Part shown: positions 22,748 through 33,419 of the stretch, piece by piece
Layout of the letters: every line of letters begins with the position of its first letter
How positions within the stretch are numbered: the first letter of the stretch is position 1
Assembly (NCBI RefSeq): GCF_024362695.1
Contig: NC_065406.1
Span: 12,400,001-12,464,000 of the forward strand
Source: Pectinophora gossypiella
Taxonomy: Eukaryota > Arthropoda > Insecta > Lepidoptera > Gelechiidae
Direction: 5' to 3'
DNA: 64,000 bases
Translations under genes and position numbers: made by a program
The notes under the pieces: model-generated
The model's database searches: none
Seen by the model: the letters and a program-made list of their open reading frames with translations, nothing else
Told to the model about the DNA's origin: nothing

Positions 22748-23071
22748 GCGTTTACTCTAGCCATTGAGGCAGCCAATCAGCTCGCGACTCCAAACACTTC
22801 AGGACACCGATACCGACCCCGCCAGCGTCGTAAACGATTTCCCTCAATCAGCGCTTCGCTATCGAACCACTAGGGTCGAGTAATTCTTTCAAATATTTTT
22901 CCTCTCAGACTGTCTGAGAGACTCAGAGCCGAGGTTCGCGTCCAACTGGGCACCCTTAGGCCTGTTGTCTTAAACGTTGTACCGGGTGAGAGCCTTCAGC
23001 GCTCCCCATTTGTCCGGCCAAGTAGTTAATGCCATCTGCGGCAAATCTACAATAAGTCACGTGAAAAAAAA
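22748..23071 (+). mobile_element. Family 3 retroposon, longest copy
   Basis: A 324-bp insert bounded by a perfect 11-bp duplication GGTATGGAAAT (22737-22747 and 23072-23082). It runs from GCGTTTACTCTAGCCATTGA through CCTCAATCAGCGCTTCGCTA and GTACCGGGTGAGAGCCTTCA to AATAAGTCACGTG and an A run. No pol III boxes were identified with confidence, so it may be a SINE or the 3' end of an unidentified LINE. Confidence 0.85.
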
Positions 23072-23074
23072 GGT

Positions 23075-23232
23075 ATGGAAATCCACATCCCCGAGAAGTG
23101 CGTTTCGGAGATAATATAAAACCTAACTTGTATTGGGCTAGTTTTCCTTTCGCGGGTTGGAAGGTCAGACAGGCAGGTCTGTATAATATCCGGACCTGTC
23201 AAATATAGGGAGGTGATGATGATGTTTGTTAC
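23075..23232 (+). mobile_element. Family 4 SINE, 3' half
   Basis: TCCCCGAGAAGTGCGTTTCG, CGCGGGTTGGAAGGTCAGAC and GACCTGTCAAATATAGGGAG lead to GTGATGATGATG. It matches the reverse complement of 54269-54535 and lacks the tRNA head. Confidence 0.65.
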
Positions 23233-23284
23233 AATTATTTTCATTTAATTTTTTATATTAATATCTTAACAATATATTATTGAA

Positions 23285-23688
23285 GTCTGAAAGTAGCGCC
23301 GGTTAGTGAGATATTAAGAGCAACAGGTTAGCATGGTACGGGCATGCAATAAGGAGGGATGAAAGGCATATAACATGGAAAGTTATGAGTATGCATGTGA
23401 ATGGAGATAGGGGTAGGGGACGACCCAAGAAAGTGTGGATGGATTGTGTAAAGAATGATATAAGTGTGAAAGATGTGAGTTCTGAAATGTATTTTTTTTT
23501 TGGACGTGACTTATTTTAGATTTGCCGCTGGTGGCATTAACTACTTGCCCGAACAAATGGGGAGCGCTGAAGACTCTCACCCGGTCTGAAGGCTCTCACC
23601 CGGTGTTCTGAAATGACGACTGACAGAAATGAATGGAAGTGAATGAAATGTCGTGCCGACCTCACCTGGAGTGGGATAAGGACAGAAG
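23285..23688 (+). pseudogene. LINE ORF C-terminus, interrupted by an insertion
   Basis: The forward strand encodes WYGHAIRRDERHITWKV, then GDRGRGRPKKVWMDCVKND, then after the inserted repeat TTDRNEWK and RADLTWSGIRTE. This is the C-terminal end of a non-LTR retrotransposon polyprotein after the RT domain. It is 5'-truncated and carries a stop after NEWK. The frame is split by the family 3 insertion at 23490-23604. Clade uncertain. Confidence 0.8.
23490..23604 (-). mobile_element. Family 3 retroposon nested in LINE fragment
   Basis: The minus-strand copy ends TAAGTCACGTC plus an A run at the left. A perfect 11-bp duplication GTTCTGAAATG (23479-23489, 23605-23615) defines the insertion exactly and restores the LINE reading frame when removed. 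The 5' end carries a 19-bp tandem duplication (23567-23585, 23586-23604; one mismatch). Confidence 0.92.
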
Positions 23689-23850
23689 TTGAAATTCAAA
23701 TTCAAAAATATCTTTATTCAGTAGGTAACATAGTTACACTTTGAATCATCAATTTTTACATAACGAACGTCTCTTCCGCCTAAAACTACTGCAGCTTTTC
23801 ACAACCTGTATAGCCGGGGAAAAGAAGCTGCAAGAAAAACCTCGGCACTC
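23689..23850 (-). mobile_element. LINE 3' end with TTTGAA-type tail
   Basis: On the minus strand: CTTGCAGCTTCTTTTCCCCG, GTAACTATGTTACCTACTGA, then AATAAAGATATTTTTGAATT and a TTTGAA repeat. This is a 5'-truncated 3' UTR. Related tail pieces sit at 31880-31905 and 32245-32270. Confidence 0.65.
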
Positions 23851-24599
23851 GGCCTCGGAAGGATGATGATATCGTAACAATAGTTTAAATAGGTCATCCA
23901 CCCACATGATTAAATCACAATACGGTTTGACCTATGTTTATAAGCGATTGTAGAGGCCTTTCACTATAACCGTTTCAATTTTATAGATTCCTTTCTCCGT
24001 CCTTCCCTTGGTTATCTTTCCTTTACTTTTTGGAAGTACTTAGGCTTTGTTTCTTATTTTCCTATTTTGTTTGCCATTGGAAACATTAATAATAAACATA
24101 GCAACACAGGTAGTACATAGTAGGTATTCAAGTGGTGTATTAGTCTAAGTCCACTCGTCGACAGCAATGTTTAAGTCCCATGTAATAAAGGGTGAACCTA
24201 TTGCCACTATCCGGGCATAAATCCTGTAAACCACATGATATTAATGAATTCAAACTAAAGTCTAGTCATCTAGTTTATAAAATTTTCCTTTATCTTTGAA
24301 TCATCTTTCTTGGAACTTTAATGGAAAAATGTAGCGGAAAAGGGAAAGACCTTAAACGTATGCATCGGGGTAAGTACAATTGCTACAAGTTGCGTAAATA
24401 TTTACATTTACGTCACAATTATTTTTCCATTGTCAGTTAGAAGGCAGATTAACCCACCCTATCGTTTTAAAGCTTTTTTTTTAATTTTGAGGCATGTGAA
24501 TGACTCATTTATTATAAACTATTTTTTTAAGTTCTTCTTAAATTTTTTATTATGTATATTAGTACTCGTAAACATGTAACCTTCTCAACTTAGCAGGGT
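23851..24599. other. No recognisable gene
   Basis: AT-rich sequence just upstream of a GC-rich patch. No ORFs or repeat families recognised. Confidence 0.45.
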
Positions 24600-24805
24600 A
24601 GCCTGTCGACCGCTGCCGGCGCACTCGACCCGTCGCCACTCGCGCGCGCACCGTCGACGCCGTCGCTTCCAATTTCGAATCCGGAACGTTAACCGTTCTC
24701 CTTAGAATTTGAAATTGTGAATCCTTTTTTATTCTATTTTCAAAAGTGACAGTGCTTCGGACTCTTTTGAGGATTTTGTGCCAGTGTGATTGTCTTGTTG
24801 TACAG
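24600..24805 (+). promoter_or_regulatory. Candidate promoter and non-coding first exon
   Basis: A sharp CpG-rich patch (24601-24665) in AT-rich DNA is followed by about 140 bp without an extended ORF and a possible donor TACAG/GTTGGT at 24805/24806. CpG-rich first exons are common in insect genes with long introns. The donor is weak and no coding sequence follows, so this rests on composition only. Confidence 0.25.
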
Positions 24806-26690
24806 GTTGGTTTTTAATATTTTAATTATTATTTTTAATTTTAGCTCGTTAAAAGGATTTATGAATAAGTGTTAGATTTTAAAACAATTCTTACATAATC
24901 TACAATATTTTTAAACAATAAAGTAATAACAAATATCATTACAATACCTAAAATAAGGTATTGAAAGAAATATATTCAATGGCCAATGAAGTAAGACAAT
25001 CGTCTTAAGGAAAGACATCAACGAGCATCAACGGACAAAAACATTTTTTTTTTTCGATAAGTATCATATTTATGTACTTTATTTACATTACATTCTTCTT
25101 AATAAGCATAAATGAAAACAAAGCCTATATCATTTATTAATACCAATTACATTGAGAAAATCTCGCTTTCATTAGCTGCAAGAACTTTGACGTCGCAAAT
25201 TCTTTCTATATTAAAAAATAAACACGTATTCGTCACTTTAATTATAACTCGTATTTATTGTTAATAAAGTAGTTTTTCTTATTATTTATTAACATAATGT
25301 GTCGTGACATGTGAACGTTTAGCACTGGGATGATTGTTACGTGACCTATCGTCACGTTTTCGTGTGAACATTCATGATACGTCCTCTTGGTACATCTGCT
25401 TTACAATAAGATCTATATAAGATAGGTGCGTTTGAGATAAATGTTCAACTGTCACGGGTTGTTCAGAAACATAAAGAACTAATTCATTGTAAATATTCGT
25501 GCTTAATATCTTTTCAAGGAAGTCATCAACAGCTTTGTTTAATAATTTGCTATAAAGGCGGTTCTATTTCCTTTATAAAAACTTAATTGGTGATATAAAA
25601 GACGAATAATTGCATAAGAAAGTGTATATAGAGCTACCTTGCTAACAGCAGTCTCTTCTTGATAACTTTATACAAATGTATTACATTATTTTGACGTGTT
25701 TCGAAACTGGAATGTTTACCTAAAGATTATATTAAATATATTTGGGGCAAATACGTCTTGTATCCTGGTATTTATGTCACAAAAAATATATTTCTTAAAT
25801 AATCATTCTACTTTTAAATATTTATGATGAATGTACCATACATTTTATAGAATCTATACTTTTGAAGTAATGTAATTTTTAACAAGGGACTGGAATTTTA
25901 CGATTTTGAAAGTAATTTTCACCGAAAAGAACACATATGGCGAGTGAATGATACTTTATAATATTGTCAAATTAAAAAAATGTGATAGAAAATAATGGAA
26001 AACACGTTAAGGAGTCAGTTCCGACTACTATATACTCAAGTATGTAGTCGTTACAGGAACATTTGGCGGCATAGTAACACTGACATTAGGATTGATGAGC
26101 TCGGTCATTGATCTCACATCCCATACGAGAGAACACGATAAAAATGATTAGTGTGTCACGTTAAATTTCATACGCAATTTCATACGTAAGTATGTTAAAA
26201 ATAAGCCATCTTAAAAAAAAAACAAATTCGAACTTAGAAAAAAGTAAGCAAAGCTCTTCGGTTGATAAATATTTACCTCATATCATCACTCAGTTTGACC
26301 TTTGAATTAATTCTGTCATACGTTTTTTACTTTTATTCCATCGACCATTTTGCTCTTGGAAATTTTTCCATAAACAGCTTTATGGAACAGGTTTCAATGC
26401 TTCAACCGCCTCATGACCTTCAAAGAGAGTCAAAGGTGCTTTCGTTTTTTTTTTTTTCACTTTAAACTGAAGTAACACAATGGAGAAGTATGTAGGAAGC
26501 TCAGGGAAAGAATTCAACTTATGACTCATAATCATAAAATTTAGATAGATTATTCGGAATTTAAATAGCTTCTTGCTTCTTGCTAGAGAACACACAGAAC
26601 AGCTTCGAATAGACCCGGGAATGTCGTAAGTATAGATAAATTATCTTTTTTAATATTATAATCGCAGAATAGAGCAATGAGCTGGGAGGT
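24806..26690. other. AT-rich DNA, possibly intron
   Basis: No recognisable gene or repeat family. Only short hairpins and poly-A/T runs. Confidence 0.45.
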
Positions 26691-26817
26691 AAAAAGGCCA
26701 CATCAAAGCAATTCATCAGAAAAAGCAGTTTGATATTTCCGCATATATAAAAGTTAGTGCGCAATGCAAACAAATGTCAAATAGCATTATTGCTTTTTGC
26801 TTCAATGTGGCCTTTTT
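26691..26817. mobile_element. Foldback element related to 4901-5028
   Basis: Left arm AAAAAGGCCACATCAAAGCA and right arm ending GCTTCAATGTGGCCTTTTT. The inverted similarity extends outward into GGGAGGT and ACCCCCC. The centre contains the same GCGCAATGCAAACAAATGTC found in the spacer and arm of the 4.9 kb element. Confidence 0.75.
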
Positions 26818-26934
26818 AACCCCCCTGATCACCTGTCACATACGGTTAATTATATCAATTTTTAACAGACTTCAAAACAAGGAGGTTTTCAATTCGGGAC
26901 GTTTTTTACGATTTCATATCAAGCGTCAAACGGA

Positions 26935-27045
26935 TTAGAAAGAAAGAAAGAAAGAAACGTTTATTATAAAGGGACACCACAGTAACAAATATAAAACAAA
27001 TAACAAATATATAATATAAAACACGGAGTAACACATATTTACGGG
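26935..27045 (-). mobile_element. LINE 3' end with TTTC tail
   Basis: AAAGAAAGAAAGAAACGTTT at the left and ACACGGAGTAACACAT at the right. The same segment appears in + orientation at 46850-46945, ending AATAAACGTTTCTTTCTTT. It is a 3' UTR with a microsatellite end. Confidence 0.65.
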
Positions 27046-27744
27046 TTAAGGGATTGAGTATACCATTGTATGTTACCATTATATGTGTGTTCTCCAACAT
27101 GTGATAGGTAATGAAAACGAGAAGATTACTTTAAAATTTCTTATGGAGTAAAGTTTTCTAAAAGCATTATGACACGGAAATGTAAAAAAAAACTTTTTTC
27201 TTAAGTAGATAATGGTAAAACGTTGCAGTAATTATAAAAGACTTTGTTAATTAAAATGCGGATATAGAAAACTTAATTACTATTGTTTGAGAGGCTCTCT
27301 TTACACGAGCCAAAATCTTGCGTAACCTGTTGATAATGCATACTTTTTAACTCTAGTTTTGAAGAAAGCTAAACAATATCAAAAATAGTTCTATAACTAT
27401 TATTCTGATATTTTTGGAATAAGGCGGATTTTCCCTAAAACCCTGTAGCAGATATGAATATCAATGGTGGAACCATCCGAGCCAATTCCAACCAAGGTGA
27501 TAAATACAAAATCCGAAGATGACTTTCAGTAAGCATTTTGTTTACAATTTGACCCATTACGGTCATCGACCTCTGCGAAAGGTTCCCATGGTTGATCTAA
27601 TTGACCAATCCTGCGCATTGCGATTCTTCACGCTGTTTGCCTTACTTAATTACTATTTTTGGATTTGTCTTTAAAGTATAGTAGTTTGTTATATAATTAT
27701 AACAAAAAAAAACATATATATATATATAAAACGAAAATAAAAAA
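27046..27744. other. No recognisable gene
   Basis: AT-rich. It contains a short (TA)n run at about 27715-27727. Confidence 0.45.
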
Positions 27745-27869
27745 TCAAATTCGAAAATCATTGTATTCGACGTTCTTACGAATAATTAATATAATAATAA
27801 AGAAGTGCTTTGACAGGTTTAATATTAATTATTCGTAACAACGACGAGTACAATGATTTTCGAATTTGA
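27745..27869. mobile_element. Foldback element, 125 bp
   Basis: TCAAATTCGAAAATCATTGT at the left is mirrored by ACAATGATTTTCGAATTTGA at the right. ACGAATAATTAATAT pairs with ATATTAATTATTCGT inside. Non-coding MITE-like hairpin. Confidence 0.75.
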
Positions 27870-28135
27870 GTAAGTATAGAAATTCATTCAGTTAGTTACC
27901 CGTTTTTGTAACTCTACTTTTCGTACCCCACCTGTCTTGTAGTCAAACGGACTCACCCCTCGGTTGCATCCTGTATTGATAAAACAATGGGGAGTCTTAT
28001 TATTTTATTACTTTTATAGAAAAAAAAAAAACAATATTGCGTGTTCTATTAAATGGACAGAGCTTTTGGTTTATTATGCTGGCATGAGTTTGTAAGCGAC
28101 TTTAGTGTTATTAAAAAATATACCACATTATAAAA

Positions 28136-28215
28136 TCATCATCATCATTATCTCCCTAGCATTATCCCGTTTTTCACAAGGTCCGCTTACCTAACCTGAT
28201 GACAGGTCAGAGGTG
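28136..28215 (-). mobile_element. Family 4 SINE tail
   Basis: (ATC)n, then CTCCCTAGCATTATCCCGTT and GTCCGCTTACCTAACCTGAT. Same tail as 51108 and 54269. Confidence 0.6.
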
Positions 28216-28477
28216 CCAAAAGAAATCATTTGTGACATGTACAAATGCTTGAAGAAATGGTGATTCTTTTGCTACCGTATACAATACGCTTTAGGTAGTC
28301 TTAGATAGAGCGGCTTTATCTCGACTGATACATCACTATGATAATGAACGTCACAAGTCACAACACTGGCTTTTCTGTTCTTTGACAGGTATAACTTGCA
28401 CCGGGCATTGAAGCTATTGCAAAACTTTATCTATATTGAAATATAATCACTAAAACACATATATTATTGCACAAAAA

Positions 28478-28560
28478 TAGTTACAAAAGAGCCTTATATA
28501 CATGGCAAATGACGGCCGTATTGCTTGAAGCGATTTCTTCCAGACAACTAATCTTTCTTC
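28478..28560 (-). repeat. LINE 3' UTR fragment
   Basis: GTTACAAAAGAGCCTTATAT and ACATGGCAAATGACGGCC resemble the segment at 40203-40255, read as a LINE 3' UTR on the minus strand. Confidence 0.4.
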
Positions 28561-28662
28561 GACTAATTGTACTGATAAGCTATGGCACACATGCCGACAC
28601 ACAATCATTTTACCTGGGAAAGATATACCTTGATAACTACGTCACACTCGGTTAGTCGTAAA

Positions 28663-28969
28663 CTCGGTCTTCTTTTTCTATCGTGAAGGTTGTGAGGTGG
28701 ATTACCAACCTCATCAACCCTGGTGTCAGGGTTACTATTGAGCCGCCAAAGGTCCCTGGAATAACTCATGTAACGTCTGCATACTTACATCAGTAAGTAG
28801 TAACCGGGACCAACGGCTTATCGTGCCTTCCGAATCACGGATAGTCTTACTTTCGGATAATCAGGTGATCAGTCTGTAATGTCCTAACCAAATTAGGGAC
28901 CACAAAGTTATTTTTGTGATATGTCCCCACCGGGATTCGAACCCGGTACCTCCGGATCGTGAGCCGGGC
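28663..28969 (-). mobile_element. Family 2 tRNA-derived SINE
   Basis: On the minus strand the head has the B box GGGTTCGAATCCC and the following GGTGGGGACATATCACAA. The central domain has AAGGCACGATAAGCCGTTGG and GTCCCGGTTACTAC. The 3' block ends AATCCACCTCACAACC. The tRNA head is cut at GATCCGGAGG and joined directly to a family 5-type unit on the other strand. Confidence 0.75.
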
Positions 28970-29075
28970 TCAGTGAGATGTGGGTAGTCAGTTCATCTCG
29001 CGGTGGATGTACCTCTGACTACCCCAATTGGGATATAGTCGTAAGCTTATGTTATACATGTGTGTTATGTTAAAT
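28970..29075 (+). mobile_element. Family 5-type SINE 3' part
   Basis: GGCTCAGTGAGATGTGGGTA, ACCTCTGACTACCCCAATTG and TTATGTTATACATGTGTGTT. Abuts the cut head of the family 2 SINE. Confidence 0.55.
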
Positions 29076-29574
29076 ACGTCACGGTTCTTTCCTCAGTAAT
29101 GCAGAATGCGATTTTATCGACATAGTTCCAAGTTGTCTTAGTCGAACCATTAAGTTTTGTCATACTGTCAATTATCTGGTACAATGACTAACTTGGAATC
29201 ACATTCCATTGTTATTGTGGAATGTAAGGCATTGAATACCCGGTCAACTATGCTAGCGATAAAATAAATAGGGATCTACTTAAAGTATTAAAGTTTTAGT
29301 ACTTACTTGATTTTTTAACAGTTTTTATTTTTATTTTCCGTGTGAAATCTGTCATGTGTAAATGTAATAATGTACCTGTCTGTCTGTGTCAGTAGCGTCT
29401 GAAAAAAATGATTCTTTCTTTCATTCTACAGTGGTAGTCTATGAATTAAAAGATTACGTATGATGTCCACTGAATTCTTCTTGCAACTTAGGCTATTGGC
29501 AAATACAATATTATTAATTTCTTCAAACAAGCATTATTTCATTCTGTAGTAAAAGGCGAACCTTCTTAATAAGA
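29076..29574. other. No recognisable gene
   Basis: AT-rich sequence with no supported feature. Confidence 0.4.
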
Positions 29575-29770
29575 ACTGGGTCAAAGATACACTATAAAAT
29601 GCTAATCTAGAAATATTGTATCTTATTTTACTTGTCGCGTTATATTCGTACTACGTTTGACCGCTTCTATTGATGACGTCACAGGACAGTATTTCCACAC
29701 AAATTCCAAAGAAAACTTTCGTTTTGACGTTCCGTAAAATGTATATGATTTGACTAAGTTGTCAAGTAGC
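29575..29770 (-). repeat. Family 8 repeat
   Basis: The minus strand contains GGAACGTCAAAACGAAAG, ATACTGTCCTGTGACGTCAT and TATCTTTGACCCAG, matching 19343-19590 and 42630-42885. Confidence 0.65.
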
Positions 29771-32449
29771 CTAGTCTATTTATTATGTAGTATATAAGTA
29801 TTTAGTCATCAGATATGCAGCTGAACAAAAGACTGTATGATTTAAATAATTCATATTAGAAATAAAATATAGTATATCATTTAACATGCTCAAGTGTGAT
29901 CCTCACACTTAATATTTCTTACGTGATAAATACAAATGTATCATGAACTATCGCTTTACATGTATTGGAATATAAATACCAAAACCAGAACTAATAGTTC
30001 CGTCCTTCACTTACGCCGAGTGCAAGACAGAGATAGACCTAGTTTTAGAACTGTCAAAGTAAGTAAATAAAGTCTATGATGGTGTCTGCTAGAATCGGTT
30101 CCACTGCGTATGCAAATATGAAATAAGCTAATTTCTAGTCGCAAGCACGACCACATGCCTCTAACGAGTCTTTGTCTGTTCACAATCATCATTTATATCG
30201 TATTTATATTCATACCTATGACATCCACTATTGTATAATTCAATTTGACGTAAGTAGTGTCAATTTCATTTTCCGGCGACTGGTGGATTGTTAAAAAACG
30301 GTCTTTACAGGCAGACGGACAGACAACGAAATGATCCCATAGGGTTCTTTTTAGCTTTTGAGGTTCGGAACCCTAAAAACTAGTTATATTATAGATGTAA
30401 TGGAATATTGTTATTTTGAACTACATTTAACGTAGGAGGTTTTCTATTAAACCCGTATGGTTAATAAAATACTTTAATAATAATAAATGATTATTGCTTA
30501 TAATAAAGAGTAAATAATGGTAAAATTTACATATCTTTTCTTATAATAAATATACACTTATTACATAAATAATATAACTAAGTAATAACTGTTAATTATT
30601 ATACTGTTATCAAGAAATGCAATGTAATTTAATGATTATACCTACCAGCTACTATATAACCGATAACTTTAAATACAGACCCCTTATTCCATAAACTCAT
30701 AGTAACTACAAGTAAATTTTATAATGTATTTTAATATGAACATGAGTAATAATTTAGCGTAGGTTTAGGCGGGTTTCCTTTAACGGCAAAACACTTAAGA
30801 CACTTAAATAAACGTAACACAACCTAATGAAGATATGTCCTTCAGATCGACATTTTATCGTCATATTAAATGGTACATATCCATCGTTTGTGCTTAGTAT
30901 TTCGAGTACGTATTTCGTTTGCAAAATAGTAAGTATATTTAATTATTTTAACAGGTTATGAGAGTTACGTCAGTTGCTTCTGGTACCTCAATAATAAAAT
31001 ATACGAATTTTACGAATATACTGATAGGATACCAGGCTATCCCTAATAATAAACCTATCATACTGGACAGGAGTGTAGATTATACTTTTGACCTTGGAAG
31101 AAATCTGTTCGCTTGTAGCGGTCTTCCCCGACTCCAATATCGTCCTACTCAGTTATACTGCATCCTAAATAAAATCTTAAAAGGCTTAAAAACGTGTACA
31201 TCTAAAGTCTAAAGCTCTTCAGTTAACAGCCTTTCGACTGGGATCTGCGTGAAAGGGACGGATGTATGCTTTGCTTTAGTTAGAGGGAGATGTAAAACGT
31301 TTCGGTGGTAGGAGTCGTGCAGTATGCGTTTTTGCAGGGGAATTTCTGCACGACTGGCCGTGGTGCAATTAACAGGCTGATGGAGGGAATAAAAATAGAC
31401 ATGAAAAAGATATAAATAATGTAACAGAATTATATTGTAGATGTTGGTTTTGTGACAGATAACATAACAGATATAAGTACACAATAACATAAATCAAAAC
31501 TTACACAACACAATAAGTCTATTTATCTATCTATTTATTTAATTAAATCATATATTCTATCTATTTAATTAAATCATATATCATGATTATGTTTAAAAAC
31601 TCCCCAATTTTCTTTTAAATGTGTGTGAAAGAGAGGAAAGAGAGGAGTGAGCAAGAGAGAAGAGAAGATTCTGGAATGACAGGGAAATGGCGGTCGGTTG
31701 TTTTAAAAGGGAAAATGTACTAAATTAATAAAACGTTTTTAATAAACAAGGATTAAAGAAATATAATCGTTTCCACCACGCCGTATCCCACAATTTTTGG
31801 GATCCCTTTTTATTTTATACTCGATAAAAACATATTAATTTAAAAAAATACGAATAAAATATAACTATCTTACCCATTGAATAAAGATATTTTTGAGTTT
31901 GAGTATTTAAAAACTGATAAAAGTATTTTTTGCTCGTTCAAGCCCAGTTTTATACAATCATATTCATCGATTGGTTTATGCATACGATAAACAATACAAC
32001 TCGTGGCTATTTGCTACTTTATACCACAAGTCATGAATGTAACATAAAAATAAGCGCAAGTTACGATACAGCGACATTCCATTTTAAGTAGATAGCCTTG
32101 ATGTGTGCCACTTGCATGTGCCTAATTTGCCTTTATATCAATGTCAGCATCTTATCGAAACGTATAACACATAGGCATGCGTTTTAACTGTCAAAAATAC
32201 CAAGCCACCATTTCAATGTGTCACTTGGTGTTACCAACTGAATCAAGACATTTTTGAGTTTGAGCACTCGTGTAGGTTATAAGGTCAACGACCGATGTCA
32301 TCAACGCTGACGTCAGGGCCTACAGAGCCACCAAAAGAATAAAATTACTGTTAGCTATTCATCATGCTAAATTTAAAATTAAAATAAAAGAACCCGAATA
32401 CCCGAAGCCTTACTCATATGAATCACCGCTTGAGCTTATGACTCAGCGC
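29771..32449. other. AT-rich DNA with eroded repeats
   Basis: No gene recognised. Small eroded pieces: a TTTGAG-type LINE tail at 31880-31905, a tail-like block at 32245-32270 and a family 2-like block at 32280-32335. The 84-codon ORF at 30958-31212 shows no domain. Confidence 0.4.
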
Positions 32450-32678
32450 CAACGTTAGACAAACGCGGGCGTGCGCGTGCGCCGGCCTTCGACGACCGGT
32501 CCGCTGACTTTCGCGCTGCACCCACTCTGTCTGCTGTTTTTACAGTTCCGCCACTTCGACCGACGTCGACATAACACTGCACTGCTGAGATTGCTGCGTT
32601 TGCGCATTTCGACAGTTGCCTGGTTGAAACTAGTTAATTTTTATCGCTGAAAGACCTTGAAAATTGTATTATTTTCAA
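32450..32678 (+). promoter_or_regulatory. Candidate CpG-rich first exon
   Basis: A CpG-rich patch (about 32464-32590) ends in a good splice donor, TTTTCAA/GTAAGT at 32678/32679. No long ORF, so if real it is a 5' UTR exon. It could belong to the same transcript set as 48823-49058, or it could simply be unrelated GC-rich DNA next to the transposon. Confidence 0.3.
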
Positions 32679-33419
32679 GTAAGTTGTTCTGTAAGGATTG
32701 AGTTTATAAGCCAATAGTGGATACTATCCGTTATTGGTATTTAGGACAAAAAATCTTTATTGTTTTAATTAATACCATATGATTGAAGTTAATAATAAAA
32801 TTCATGAAAAAACGTCAACATTAATGGCAACTTAATTTATTTATTACAGGAAAAAACGACTCGACCTATTTTGATTATTGGTAACTGTGTAATCTTTTGC
32901 TCTCCGTAAACTGTAAAAGTAAATCAGAAAAAAAATATACTTATAAACATAATTACAATCCAGCAGTGCAATTCTGTAAGGTAATTTTTGAAACTCGCAT
33001 CTGAATCCGCGGTGAGTTTTTGTTTTGGCATTCTGTAAGACATGTACTTAAGTTGAATGCACACTAGCGACACAGTTGCGAGTACGGCGGCGAGTCGAAC
33101 TAAAGTTGATGCGAGATTTTGACGTTTTTAGTATGAGATGACAGATGTATCCGCATTCTGTAAGGGTGATTCCCCGTTCACTTCGCTATTCACTTCACTT
33201 ACGAACTCGATTTGATCTGTCAAATAAAAAGTTGATGTTCGTCGAGTGAAATTAGTTATTTGCTGGTGATATCGTGTCTAATAAGACTCAATAAGTTTCA
33301 ATTAAGGTAATTTAATAGATTAATGTTTAAAAAACTTTAGTGTAGTATTTTATCTGGTGCTAGTGTACATGTTTCTTCTGTTGAAAATCGCTCAAATGTT
33401 TTTATTATTAAAGTGTTTA

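Noticed and set aside
30958..31212. 84-codon open frame
   Set aside because: No domain, no splice sites or repeat relation; length expected by chance in 64 kb.
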